From JACMOY01 sp046590855 (GTDB taxonomy: Bacteria > Actinomycetota > Actinomycetes > Actinomycetales > Angustibacteraceae): a stretch of 27,357 nt of DNA. Under the pieces are notes generated by a model that worked only from the letters and a program-made list of their open reading frames with translations, was not told the origin of the DNA and searched no databases. Below, one piece after another: positions 14,933-22,175 of this stretch (position 1 is its first letter; each line of letters begins with the position of its first letter). The stretch lies in assembly GCA_046590855.1 (NCBI GenBank), contig JBKJTJ010000086.1, forward strand, positions 1 to 27,357, in the 5' to 3' direction. The translations under genes and the position numbers were made by a program.

Positions 14933-15564
14933 CGGGCGGTGGCGGCGTCCCCGCGGCGGGACGCGTCCTGCGCCCTGGCCCGCTCGCGGCCGGCGGGGAA
15001 CCCGGACAGGGCACCGGTGCGGGCGAGCGCGCGCACGAGCAGCCACCCGCCGAGGCCGGCGACGAGCGCGCCCGAGAGCGCGAACGTCGCCGTGTAGACG
15101 AGGGTGCCGCCGGCCCCGAAGGTCGTGGCGTAGTCGTACGCGCCGTACTCGTACGCGGTCTCGAGCAGCGCGGCGAGCACCGCGGCGGCTGCGGCGACGA
15201 CTGGCCCGAACCGGCGCCAGAGCAGTACGGCGAAGACGATCTCGACCCCGATCCCCTGGAGCACACCGGAGATGAAGACCGACGCCGCCCAGCGGTTGCC
15301 CAGCAGGTACTCGACGTTCGCGCCGACGAGCTCGGCGAGCAGGGCGGCGCCCGGGCGGCGGACGACGAGGGCGCCCACGACCCCGGCCAGCAGCCACGGG
15401 CCACCGAGCAGGCCGCCGAGCGGCGGGACGGCGGCGAACGCCGGGCTCAGGACGTTGTACGCCTGGTCCCAGCCCCAGAAGACGACGCCGAACGCGACGC
15501 CGAGCATGGCCGCGGTGACCAGGTCGACGGTGCGCCAGCGGAACAGGCTCGTGGTGGTGCTCAT
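14929..15564 (-). CDS. ykoE: ECF transporter substrate-binding component YkoE (thiamine/HMP)
   Basis: A 211-residue membrane protein with about five to six hydrophobic segments, matching the YkoE family of S components that bind thiamine or its pyrimidine precursor. Typical stretches are VDLVTAAMLGVAFGVVFWGWD, ELVGANVEYLLGNRWA and VLQGIGVEIVFA. The polar C-terminal tail (about 190-211) is cytoplasmic. A perfect AGGAGG lies six bases before the ATG but can pair with an upstream CCTCCT. A TPP riboswitch lies further upstream, which supports the substrate assignment directly. It is the first gene of the ykoE-ykoD-ykoC operon. Confidence 0.9.
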   Translation of the reverse strand: MSTTTSLFRWRTVDLVTAAMLGVAFGVVFWGWDQAYNVLSPAFAAVPPLGGLLGGPWLLAGVVGALVVRRPGAALLAELVGANVEYLLGNRWAASVFISGVLQGIGVEIVFAVLLWRRFGPVVAAAAAVLAALLETAYEYGAYDYATTFGAGGTLVYTATFALSGALVAGLGGWLLVRALARTGALSGFPAGRERARAQDASRRGDAATAR

Positions 15565-15570
15565 GCAGGT

Positions 15571-15590
15571 CCTCCTACGGTCGCAGGAGG
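15571..15590 (-). promoter_or_regulatory. Shine-Dalgarno-sequestering hairpin of ykoE
   Basis: On the minus strand CCTCCT (15585-15590) is followed by eight bases and AGGAGG (15571-15576), the ribosome binding site six bases before the ykoE ATG. The six perfect pairs would hide the site. Placed downstream of a TPP aptamer, this is a plausible expression platform acting on translation. Confidence 0.65.
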
Positions 15591-15642
15591 GGCACCGCCG
15601 CGGCGGCAGGCCGAGGCCCGCCGACGGGTGGTCGAGATGTCC

Positions 15643-15727
15643 CGACTCCCTACACCGGTGCTAACCGGATCAGGTTCGAGGGTCTGCGGTCGCCCGCACT
15701 CTCAGCGCCTCGCGGCGCTCCCCTGTC
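15643..15727 (-). promoter_or_regulatory. TPP riboswitch aptamer (THI element)
   Basis: Reading the minus strand from 15727, the conserved features appear in order: CGACAGGGGAGC, then GCTGAGAGTGCGG with the core CTGAGA, then CCGCAGACCCTCGAACCTG, TGATCCGGTTAGCACCGG and TGTAGGGAGTCG. The CGAC/GTCG ends pair as stem P1, and CTGAGA and CCTGATCCGG are the pyrimidine- and pyrophosphate-binding helices' signatures. It precedes the ykoEDC thiamine transporter, so thiamine pyrophosphate should lower its expression. The 52 bases between aptamer and ribosome-site hairpin are GC-rich and can form further stems. Confidence 0.96.
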
Positions 15728-15738
15728 GTATGAGGTCG

Positions 15739-15744
15739 AATGTA
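15739..15744 (-). promoter_or_regulatory. Possible -10 box for the riboswitch transcript
   Basis: On the minus strand TACATT (TAnnnT) lies about 12 bases before the first paired base of the aptamer, placing a start near 15732. No good -35 hexamer is visible 17-18 bases upstream. Confidence 0.4.
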
Positions 15745-15767
15745 CACCCGGCTGACACACTGCCCTG

Positions 15768-15926
15768 GTGCTCCTGCGGATGCTGCGCCAGCCCCGGGCC
15801 GGACGACCCTCGCTGCTCGCGCGGCTGGTCGCGCTGGTGGTGGTCGTCGGGCTGGTCGGCCTGACCGCACCGGCGCTCGGGGGGCCGGTCGTCGCCGCGC
15901 TGCAGTGGCTGGGCGGGCTGCTGTAG
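15768..15926 (+). CDS. Small single-pass membrane protein, unknown
   Basis: A 52-residue reading frame starting at GTG 15768: MLLRMLRQPRAGRPSLLARL, a hydrophobic stretch (ALVVVVGLVGLTAPAL), then a mildly hydrophobic end with QWLGGLL. I do not recognise it. CACACT ends six bases before the GTG, the same spacing as at other leaderless starts in this window, and no ribosome binding site is present. It is divergent from the TPP-riboswitch transcript and followed after 14 bases by the DUF4235 gene. A basic segment before one helix suggests a small inner-membrane protein. It could be chance coding in GC-rich DNA. Confidence 0.42.
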   Translation: MLLRMLRQPRAGRPSLLARLVALVVVVGLVGLTAPALGGPVVAALQWLGGLL

Positions 15927-15940
15927 GGCACGCTGGCCCC

Positions 15941-16219
15941 ATGAGCGCGACGACATTCAAGCTGCTGGGCACCGGGGGTGCGGTGCTGTCCGGCATCGCC
16001 GCGAAGAAGGTCATCGTGACCGGCTGGAAGGTCGTCACCGGCCACGCCCCGCCGGCCAACCCCGAGCACCCCGACACCACCTGGGCCGAGGCCGTGGCGT
16101 TCGCCGTCGTCAGCGGCGCCATCGTCGGCGTCGCCCGGATGCTCGCCGCCCGCAAGGCCGCGGAGTACTACCGCAAGTCCACCGGCCACCTGCCGGCCAA
16201 GCTGCAAGAGGTCGGCTAG
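15941..16219 (+). CDS. DUF4235 small membrane protein
   Basis: A 92-residue protein matching the actinobacterial DUF4235 family: a short hydrophobic segment (about 7-20), the conserved K-x-x-x-x-G-W-K region (AAKKVIVTGWKVVTG, 20-34), the polar PPANPEHPDTTWAEA block, a second hydrophobic segment (about 51-67) and a basic ARKAAEYYRKSTGHLP tail. Its role is unknown. No ribosome binding site is seen; CACGCT ends six bases before the ATG, as in other leaderless starts here. Its TAG stop lies within a CTAG shared with the stop of the convergent hutI. Confidence 0.85.
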   Translation: MSATTFKLLGTGGAVLSGIAAKKVIVTGWKVVTGHAPPANPEHPDTTWAEAVAFAVVSGAIVGVARMLAARKAAEYYRKSTGHLPAKLQEVG

Positions 16220-17382
16220 CCCCTCGTCAGCTCGAGGGCGCGGGCGAGCGGTACGCCGGGCCGGTAGGCCAGGTGCCGGTACGTCGAAGCGTCCAGCACC
16301 GCGAGGTCAGCGCGGGCGCCAACAGCCAGGTGCCCGACGTCCGTGCGGCGCAGTGCTCTCGCGCCACCCACCGTCGCGGCCCACAGCGCCTGCGCCGGGG
16401 TCAGGCCCATCTCGCGCACGGCGAGCGCGATGACGAACGGCATCGACGAGGTGAAGCTGGTGCCCGGGTTGCAGTCGGTGGCCAGCGCCACCGTGACGCC
16501 CGCGGCCACCAGCGCGCCGCCGTCCGGGTAGGGCGAGCGGGTCGAGAACTCGACGCCAGGCAGCAGCGTGGCCACGGTGCTGCCACCGGCGAGCGCATCG
16601 ACGTCCGCGGCGGTGAGGTGCGTGCAGTGGTCGACACTGGCAGCGCCCAGCTCGACGGCCAGCCGCACGCCCGGCCCGGCGGCGAGCTGGTTGCCGTGCA
16701 CCCGCAGGCCCAGGCCCGCAGCCGCCCCCGCGAGCAGCACCTCGCGCGACTCGTCGGCGTCGAACGCGTGCGGGCTCGCGGGCTCGCAGAACACGTCGAC
16801 CCAGCGGGCGTGCGGGGCGCACGCCGCAAGCATCGGCCCGGTCACCAGGTCGACGTAGGCGCGCCGGTCCGTGCCCTGCGGCACCACGTGGGCGCCGAGG
16901 AACGTCGTCTCGGGCGTGACCTCGCGGGCGATCCGCAGCGAGCGCGCCTCGTCGTCGACGGTGAGCCCGTACCCGCTCTTCACCTCGACGGTCGTGGTGC
17001 CCTGGGCGCGCATCTCGGCGACGAAGCCGCGCAGCCGCGCCAGCAGCCACTCGTCGCTCGCCGCACGGGTCGCGGCGACGGTGCCGGCGATCCCGCCGCC
17101 GTCGTAGCGCGCACCGCCCGCCCGGGCCTCGAACTCGCGCGACCGGTCGCCGGCGAAGACCAGGTGGGCGTGCGAGTCGACGAACCCCGGCACGACCGCC
17201 CGCCCGCCCAGGTCGACCCGGACGTCGGCCGCGGCCGCCGCGCGCGCGGGACCCACCCAGGTGACGTGCCCGCCATCGACGACGAGGGCGGCGTCGGTCA
17301 GCACGCCGAGGGGCGAACCGTCGCCCACGCTGGGGTCGCAAGTGACGAGCTCACCGATCCCGGTCACCAGCAGGGCGCTCAT
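16216..17382 (-). CDS. hutI: Imidazolonepropionase
   Basis: A 388-residue metal-dependent amidohydrolase that opens the ring of 4-imidazolone-5-propionate to give N-formimino-L-glutamate, the third step of histidine degradation. Seen motifs: D69-S-H71-A-H73 (metal-binding HxH), the RYDGGGIAGTV and VEVKSGYGL substrate region, VHGNQL, DHCTHL and ATDCNPGT. The length fits the family. I start at ATG 17382, overlapping the hutF stop (ATGA), rather than at the slightly earlier in-frame codon. It is the last gene of the M20-hutF-hutI operon. Confidence 0.95.
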   Translation of the reverse strand: MSALLVTGIGELVTCDPSVGDGSPLGVLTDAALVVDGGHVTWVGPARAAAAADVRVDLGGRAVVPGFVDSHAHLVFAGDRSREFEARAGGARYDGGGIAGTVAATRAASDEWLLARLRGFVAEMRAQGTTTVEVKSGYGLTVDDEARSLRIAREVTPETTFLGAHVVPQGTDRRAYVDLVTGPMLAACAPHARWVDVFCEPASPHAFDADESREVLLAGAAAGLGLRVHGNQLAAGPGVRLAVELGAASVDHCTHLTAADVDALAGGSTVATLLPGVEFSTRSPYPDGGALVAAGVTVALATDCNPGTSFTSSMPFVIALAVREMGLTPAQALWAATVGGARALRRTDVGHLAVGARADLAVLDASTYRHLAYRPGVPLARALELTRG

Positions 17383-18698
17383 CCGCTGCGCCACAGCGGT
17401 TCTATCGCCTCACGCAGCATCCGTGCGACGTCGCCGAGGACGTGCCTGCCGTCGTCCACGACGGTGCGGCCACCGGCCACGACCGTGGTCACGTCGGCGG
17501 CGGTGGCCGCGTAGACCGCCTGCGCTGCAGTCGTCCCGGCGGTGCGGACGCTGTCGAGGCGCACGGCGACGAGGTCGGCCGGCGCACCGACGGCGATCCG
17601 GCCCGCCTCGGGCCAGCCCAGGGCCGCGTGGCCGTTGACGGTCAGGGCGCCCACCAGCTCAGCAGGGGTGAACCGCCCACGCTCCAGGAAGTGCAGCCGC
17701 TCGTGCATCTCGAGCGCCCGAGCCTCCTCGAGCAGGTCGATCACCGCGTTCTGGTCGCTGCCCAGGCACAGCGGCGACCCGTGGTCGGCGAGCAGCCGGG
17801 CCGGGCCGATCCCGTCCGCGAGGTCGCGCTCGGTGGTGGGGCAGAAGCACACCCCGGTGCCGGTGCTGCCCAGCAGCTCGAGGTGCGCGCCCACGGTGGC
17901 GTGCACGACCGTCGTCCGCGGGCCGAGGGCGTCCGCACCGGCGAGCAGCTCGGTCGGGGTCATGCCGTAGAACGCCAGCGCGGCCTCGTTCTCGGCCCAC
18001 TGCTCGCTCAGGTGGGCGTGCAGCGGCGCGGAGGGCAGGGCGCCGGCGACGTCGGCCAGCTCGAGCCGCGGCACGGCCCGCACCGAGTGGATCGCCGCAC
18101 CCACCCGCATCCCGGCGTCCGGCACCAGTCGCTCGACCCGGCGCTGCCACGCGGCCGAGCTGCCGTCCGAGAACCGCTGCTGCACCGGGCTCGGCCGGGT
18201 GTGACCCTCGCCCGTGAGGCCCCCGGCGAGGTAGCACGCGTCGAGCAGGGTGAGCCGGATGCCCGCCTCGCGCGCCGCCTGGCGCAGCGCCTCGGCCATC
18301 GCGTTCGGGTCGTCGTACGCCGTGCCGCCCGGGCCGTGGTGCAGGTAGTGGAACTCGCCGACGCAGGTGACCCCGGCCAGGGCCATCTCGGCGTACGTCG
18401 CGCGCGCCAGGGCCAGGTAGGTGTCGGGGTCCAGGCGCGCGGCGACGGCGTACATCCGTTCGCGCCAGGTCCAGAACGTGCCGCCCTCGTCGTGGGTGCG
18501 CCCGCGCAGCGCCCGGTGGAACGCGTGCGAGTGGGCGTTGGCGAACCCCGGCAGCACCAGCCCCGCCAGGCGGGTGTCACCGGCGACCGGGTCGGCGCCG
18601 GCCAGCACCGCGGTGAACCGGCCGCCGGCCTCCTCGACCCGCACCCGCGCGACCGGCGCGTCGCCCAGCCACGCCTGCTCGCACCACCAGGTGCTCAC
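17379..18698 (-). CDS. hutF: Formimidoylglutamate deiminase
   Basis: A 439-residue amidohydrolase-superfamily enzyme that converts N-formimino-L-glutamate to N-formyl-L-glutamate and ammonia. Motifs: N54-A-H56-S-H58-A-F-H-R (metal site), EFHYLHHGPGG, LHAHLSEQWAENE and LGSDQNAVIDLLEEARALE with the catalytic Asp. The N-terminus S-T-W-W-C-E-Q-A-W-L-G is typical of HutF and supports GTG 18698, which has a GGGGG site upstream, over GTG 18713. Its presence shows the pathway runs through formylglutamate rather than HutG-type formiminoglutamase. It lies between the M20 enzyme (28-base gap) and hutI (overlap). Confidence 0.94.
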   Translation of the reverse strand: MSTWWCEQAWLGDAPVARVRVEEAGGRFTAVLAGADPVAGDTRLAGLVLPGFANAHSHAFHRALRGRTHDEGGTFWTWRERMYAVAARLDPDTYLALARATYAEMALAGVTCVGEFHYLHHGPGGTAYDDPNAMAEALRQAAREAGIRLTLLDACYLAGGLTGEGHTRPSPVQQRFSDGSSAAWQRRVERLVPDAGMRVGAAIHSVRAVPRLELADVAGALPSAPLHAHLSEQWAENEAALAFYGMTPTELLAGADALGPRTTVVHATVGAHLELLGSTGTGVCFCPTTERDLADGIGPARLLADHGSPLCLGSDQNAVIDLLEEARALEMHERLHFLERGRFTPAELVGALTVNGHAALGWPEAGRIAVGAPADLVAVRLDSVRTAGTTAAQAVYAATAADVTTVVAGGRTVVDDGRHVLGDVARMLREAIEPLWRSG

Positions 18699-18726
18699 GG
18701 GTGGCCCCCGCACCGACGGGCAGGCG

Positions 18727-19959
18727 TCATGTGCGAGCCTCGCGCCCGTGCTCGCGCGGGTCCCCGTTGCGAGGTTCTGGCCGCCGCTGTGGGCCGGCGA
18801 GGTGCTCGATCACCCGGGCCAGCGCGGCGACGCCGGCCAGGCAGTCGTCGCGCTCGGCGAACTCGTGCGGCGAGTGCGAGACGCCCGTTGGGTTGCGCAC
18901 GAAGAGCATGGACGCCGGCACACCGGCCTGGGCGAGCACGCCGGCGTCGTGGCCGGCGCCGGTCTCGAGCACCGGTGCCGTGAGCAGCCCGGCCAGGTCG
19001 GCGGTGAGATCGGCGTCCAGGGTGGTGCGCGAGGTGAAGGACTCCTCGTGCGCCGCGAAGTCGGCGAGGTCCGCGAGCACCGAGCGCACCGCGGGCTCGC
19101 TCGACGCCCGCGCGTCCAGCCAGGCCGTGACGTGCGAGGGGATCGCGTTCACCCCGCCCGGCTCGACCCGCACCTTGCCGACCGTGGCGACGGCGCCGTG
19201 CCGCTCGGCCGCAGCGCGCACCGCCGTGATCAGCCGGGCCAGGTCGAGCATCGGGTCGGCTCGGTCGATCAGGGCCGTCGTCCCGGCGTGGTCGCCGCGC
19301 CCGGCCAGGTCGACCCGCCACCGCCCGTGCGGCCAGATCGCGCTGCCCACCCCCACAGCGTCGCCGGAGTGCACCAGCGAACGGCCCTGCTCGACGTGCA
19401 GCTCGACGAACCGGCCGACCCGGCGCAGCGCCTCGGGGTCGGGTCCGAGGTGCTGGACATCCAGCCCGGCGTGCCCTGCCGCCTCACCGAGCGAGACGCC
19501 GTCCGCGTCGGTCAGCCCCCGGGCGTGGTCGGGGTCGAGGGCGCCGGTGAGCAACCGCGAGCCGGCGCACGCGATGCCGAACCGGGCGCCCTCCTCGTCG
19601 GCGAAGCACGTGACGCCGATCGGCGTGCTGGGCCTGAACCCGCTGTCCTGCAACGCGTCGAGGGCGGCCAGTGCCGAGATGACGCCCAGCGGCCCGTCGT
19701 ACGCGCCCCCGCCCGGCACCGAGTCCAGGTGGCTGCCGACCACGAGCCCCGGGCCGTCGGCGTCCGGGTCACCCCACCAGGCCCACAGGTTGCCGGCCCG
19801 GTCGGTGACGACGTCCAGGCCCCGCTCGTGGGCGCGGGCGGCGAACCACTCGCGCAGGGTCGCGTCGTCCGAGGTCCACGCGAAGCGGTGGTAGCCACCC
19901 GTGGTGGCGTCGCGACCGACGTCGGCGATGTCGTGCCACAGGGCGTCGAACGTGGTCAC
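18727..19959 (-). CDS. M20-family amidohydrolase (AllC/N-carbamoylase-like), probable formylglutamate step
   Basis: A 410-residue di-metal hydrolase related to allantoate amidohydrolases and N-carbamoyl-L-amino-acid hydrolases. Metal and active-site residues are present: H77 in GSHLDSVPGGG, D88 in YDGPLGV, E122-E123 in FADEEGARFG, H188 in ELHVEQG, H224 in GDHAG, and a C-terminal VSHSPHEF. No allantoin genes are nearby. It heads the operon with hutF and hutI, and no hutG-type deformylase is visible, so hydrolysis of N-formylglutamate to glutamate and formate is the likely role (inference). The GTG start at 19959 lies only 14 bases from the divergent YbaK-like gene start; the next in-frame starts are not better. 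Confidence 0.85.
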   Translation of the reverse strand: MTTFDALWHDIADVGRDATTGGYHRFAWTSDDATLREWFAARAHERGLDVVTDRAGNLWAWWGDPDADGPGLVVGSHLDSVPGGGAYDGPLGVISALAALDALQDSGFRPSTPIGVTCFADEEGARFGIACAGSRLLTGALDPDHARGLTDADGVSLGEAAGHAGLDVQHLGPDPEALRRVGRFVELHVEQGRSLVHSGDAVGVGSAIWPHGRWRVDLAGRGDHAGTTALIDRADPMLDLARLITAVRAAAERHGAVATVGKVRVEPGGVNAIPSHVTAWLDARASSEPAVRSVLADLADFAAHEESFTSRTTLDADLTADLAGLLTAPVLETGAGHDAGVLAQAGVPASMLFVRNPTGVSHSPHEFAERDDCLAGVAALARVIEHLAGPQRRPEPRNGDPREHGREART

Positions 19960-19961
19960 CG

Positions 19962-19967
19962 TAGGCT
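19962..19967 (+). promoter_or_regulatory. -10 box of a leaderless promoter for the YbaK-like gene
   Basis: TAGGCT fits TAnnnT and ends six bases before ATG 19974. The 14-base gap to the divergent M20 start leaves no space for a leader, so the promoter must extend into the M20 coding sequence. No clear -35 hexamer is seen. Confidence 0.55.
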
Positions 19968-19973
19968 CGCGGG

Positions 19974-20429
19974 ATGAGCGAGGAACGCGCCCTGGCCGCC
20001 GTCGAGGCGAGCGGCATCACCTACCGGGTCGTCCGTCATGGCCACGTCAGCAGCCTCGCAGAGGCCGCGGCGGCACGCGGGATCGAGGCGTCCGCACTGC
20101 TCAAGAGCATCGTGGTGCGCCGGGCCGACGACGACTTCCTGTTCGTGCTGCTGCCCGGTGACCGCGAGATCTCATGGCCTAAGCTGCGCGCACTGCTCGG
20201 CGTGAAGCGGATGTCGATGCCGGACGCCGACACCGCGCTGGCCGTCACCGGGTACGCCCGCGGCACCATCACGCCGTTCGGGTCGACCCGGACCTGGCCG
20301 GTCGTGGTGGATGCGAGCGCGCTCGGGCACGAGATCTCGCTGGGCGCCGGGGCGAGCGGCGTCGGCATCGTGGCCCAGGCGGACGACGTGGTGCGGGCGC
20401 TGGGCGCCCAGGTCGCCGACGTCACCTAG
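19974..20429 (+). CDS. YbaK/ProX-type aminoacyl-tRNA deacylase
   Basis: A 151-residue cytoplasmic protein of the YbaK/EbsC editing family, which hydrolyses mischarged aminoacyl-tRNAs such as Cys-tRNA(Pro). Seen: the KSIVVRRADDDFLFVLLPGDREIS strand-loop region with the conserved Lys (K45), LRALLGVKRM, and G-Y-A-R-G-T-I-T-P-F-G (about 93-103), close to the family GYEPGGVSPFG. It begins at ATG 19974, probably leaderless. It is inserted between the two hut operons on the opposite strand. Its TAG shares a CTAG with the stop of hutU. No link to histidine degradation is apparent. Confidence 0.88.
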   Translation: MSEERALAAVEASGITYRVVRHGHVSSLAEAAAARGIEASALLKSIVVRRADDDFLFVLLPGDREISWPKLRALLGVKRMSMPDADTALAVTGYARGTITPFGSTRTWPVVVDASALGHEISLGAGASGVGIVAQADDVVRALGAQVADVT

Positions 20430-22081
20430 CCCTCCCGCATCGGGATGCGCACGCCCTGCGCCGTCGCGGTCCGGTCGGCGACGTCGTACCCGGCGTCGAC
20501 GTGCCGGATCACCCCCATCGCGGGGTCGTTGGTCAGCACCCGGGCCAGCTTGGCCGCGGCCAGCGGCGTGCCGTCAGCCACCGACACCTGGCCGGCGTGG
20601 ATCGAGCGGCCGATGCCGACGCCGCCGCCGTGGTGGATCGACACCCAGGTCGCCCCGGACGCTGTGTTGACCAGCGCGTTGAGCAGCGGCCAGTCGGCGA
20701 TGGCGTCCGACCCGTCGGCCATCGCCTCGGTCTCGCGGTAGGGCGAGGCGACGCTGCCGGTGTCGAGGTGGTCGCGCCCGATGACGATCGGGGCCGACAC
20801 CTCGCCGCTCGCCACCATGTCGTTGAAGGCGAGGCCGGCCTTGTCGCGCCCGCCCTGCCCCAGCCAGCAGATCCGGGCCGGCAGGCCCTGGAACGCCACC
20901 CGGTCCTGAGCGGCGTGGACCCAGCGGTGCAGGTGGTCGTTGTCGGGGAACAGCTCGAGCACCTTGGCGTCGGTGGCCGCGATGTCGGCCGGGTCGCCGC
21001 TCAGCGCGACCCACCGGAACGGGCCCTTGCCCTCGCAGAACAGCGGCCGGATGTACGCCGGGACGAACCCGGGGAAGGCGAACGCGCGACCGAACCCGCC
21101 GTGCCTCGCCTCGTCGCGGATCGAGTTGCCGTAGTCGAACACCTCGGCGCCGGCGTCCATGAACCCGACCATGGCCTCGACGTGGCGGGCCATCGACGCG
21201 CGCGCCCGGTCGGTGAACTCCTCGGGCTTGCGCTCGGCGAGGTCGTGCCAGTCGCCGGGGTCGATGCCCTCGGGCAGGTACGAGAGCGGGTCGTGCGCGC
21301 TGGTCTGGTCGGTGACGACGTCGACCTCGACCCCGCGGCGCAGCAGCTCGGGCAGCACCGTGGCGCAGTTGCCGATCAGCCCGACCGACACCGCGCGCCG
21401 CTCCCGCTTGGCGCTCTCGCAGCGACGCACCGCGTCGTCCAGGTCGTCGGCGACCTCGTCGAGGTAGCGGTCGCGCACGCGACGAGCCAGCCGGCCGCCG
21501 TCCACGTCGACCACCAGGCACACGCCGCCGTTCATGGTCACGGCCAGCGGCTGGGCGCCGCCCATGCCCCCGCAGCCGCCGGTGACCGTGAGGGTGCCGG
21601 CGAGGGTGCCGCCGAAGCGCTTGACCGCGACCGCGGCGAACGTCTCGTAGGTGCCCTGCAGGATGCCCTGGGTGCCGATGTAGATCCACGACCCGGCGGT
21701 CATCTGGCCGTACATCGTCAGGCCCTGTCGCTCGAGCTCGCGGAACTTCGGCCAGGTCGCCCAGTCCCCGACGAGGTTCGAGTTGGCGATCAGCACCCGC
21801 GGCGCCCACTCGTGGGTGCGCATCACCCCGACCGGTCGACCGGACTGCACGAGCAGCGTCTCGTCGTCCGCCAAGGTCGTGAGGGTGCGCACGATGGCGT
21901 CGTAGCTGCGCCAGTCGCGCGCGGCCCGCCCGGTGCCGCCGTACACGACCAGGTCGTCGGGTCGCTCGGCCACCTCGGGGTCCAGGTTGTTGGCCAGCAT
22001 CCGCAGCGGCGCCTCGGTCTGCCAGCTGCGCGCGGTCAGCGTGGTGCCGCGCGCGGCGCGCACCGGTCGTGCTCCGTCCAT
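20426..22081 (-). CDS. hutU: Urocanate hydratase
   Basis: A 551-residue NAD-dependent urocanase converting urocanate to imidazolonepropionate. Motifs: YGGTGRAARDW, the NAD-binding GGCGGMGGAQPLAV segment, QTSAHDPLSYLPEG, ICWLGQGGRDKAG, and the C-terminal HHGGGVGIGRSIHAGQ block. Length and N-terminus (M-D-G-A-R-P-V-R-A) fit the family, and GGAGGAG about eight bases before ATG 22081 fixes the start; 22147 would add 22 odd residues. It follows hutH by 94 bases, a gap holding twin palindromes that could allow separate control. Confidence 0.96.
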   Translation of the reverse strand: MDGARPVRAARGTTLTARSWQTEAPLRMLANNLDPEVAERPDDLVVYGGTGRAARDWRSYDAIVRTLTTLADDETLLVQSGRPVGVMRTHEWAPRVLIANSNLVGDWATWPKFRELERQGLTMYGQMTAGSWIYIGTQGILQGTYETFAAVAVKRFGGTLAGTLTVTGGCGGMGGAQPLAVTMNGGVCLVVDVDGGRLARRVRDRYLDEVADDLDDAVRRCESAKRERRAVSVGLIGNCATVLPELLRRGVEVDVVTDQTSAHDPLSYLPEGIDPGDWHDLAERKPEEFTDRARASMARHVEAMVGFMDAGAEVFDYGNSIRDEARHGGFGRAFAFPGFVPAYIRPLFCEGKGPFRWVALSGDPADIAATDAKVLELFPDNDHLHRWVHAAQDRVAFQGLPARICWLGQGGRDKAGLAFNDMVASGEVSAPIVIGRDHLDTGSVASPYRETEAMADGSDAIADWPLLNALVNTASGATWVSIHHGGGVGIGRSIHAGQVSVADGTPLAAAKLARVLTNDPAMGVIRHVDAGYDVADRTATAQGVRIPMREG

Positions 22082-22102
22082 CTCGCTCTCCTCCTCCATC
22101 TC

Positions 22103-22163
22103 GCACCTTCGCCACAAGGTGGCTCCTGAGGGGCCGTTCCGGCGCACCTTGTGGCGAAGGTGC
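22103..22163. promoter_or_regulatory. Perfect 19-base inverted repeat made of two nested palindromes
   Basis: GCACCTTCGCCACAAGGTG (22103-22121) and its exact reverse complement (22145-22163) flank 23 bases. Each arm contains its own palindrome CACCTT-N6-AAGGTG (22104-22121 and 22145-22162), with centres 41 bp, about four helical turns, apart. It lies between hutH and hutU, and a TTGACC lies directly upstream of the first copy in the direction of hutU. There is no T-run. It is more like a pair of operators than a terminator, though a strong mRNA hairpin would also form. Confidence 0.7.
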
Positions 22164-22175
22164 GGTCAAGCACGG

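Noticed and set aside
12798..15097. Plus-strand long frames over the transporter operon
   Set aside because: The minus strand encodes unmistakable ABC ATPase, EcfT and YkoE motifs with overlapping junctions and a riboswitch.
15660..15690. tRNA-like GGTTCGA segment
   Set aside because: It belongs to the conserved 3' half of the TPP aptamer; no cloverleaf or acceptor stem can be built around it.
22103..22163. Intrinsic terminator between hutH and hutU
   Set aside because: The stem is long but no T-run follows on the minus strand, and each arm is itself a palindrome, which fits operators better.
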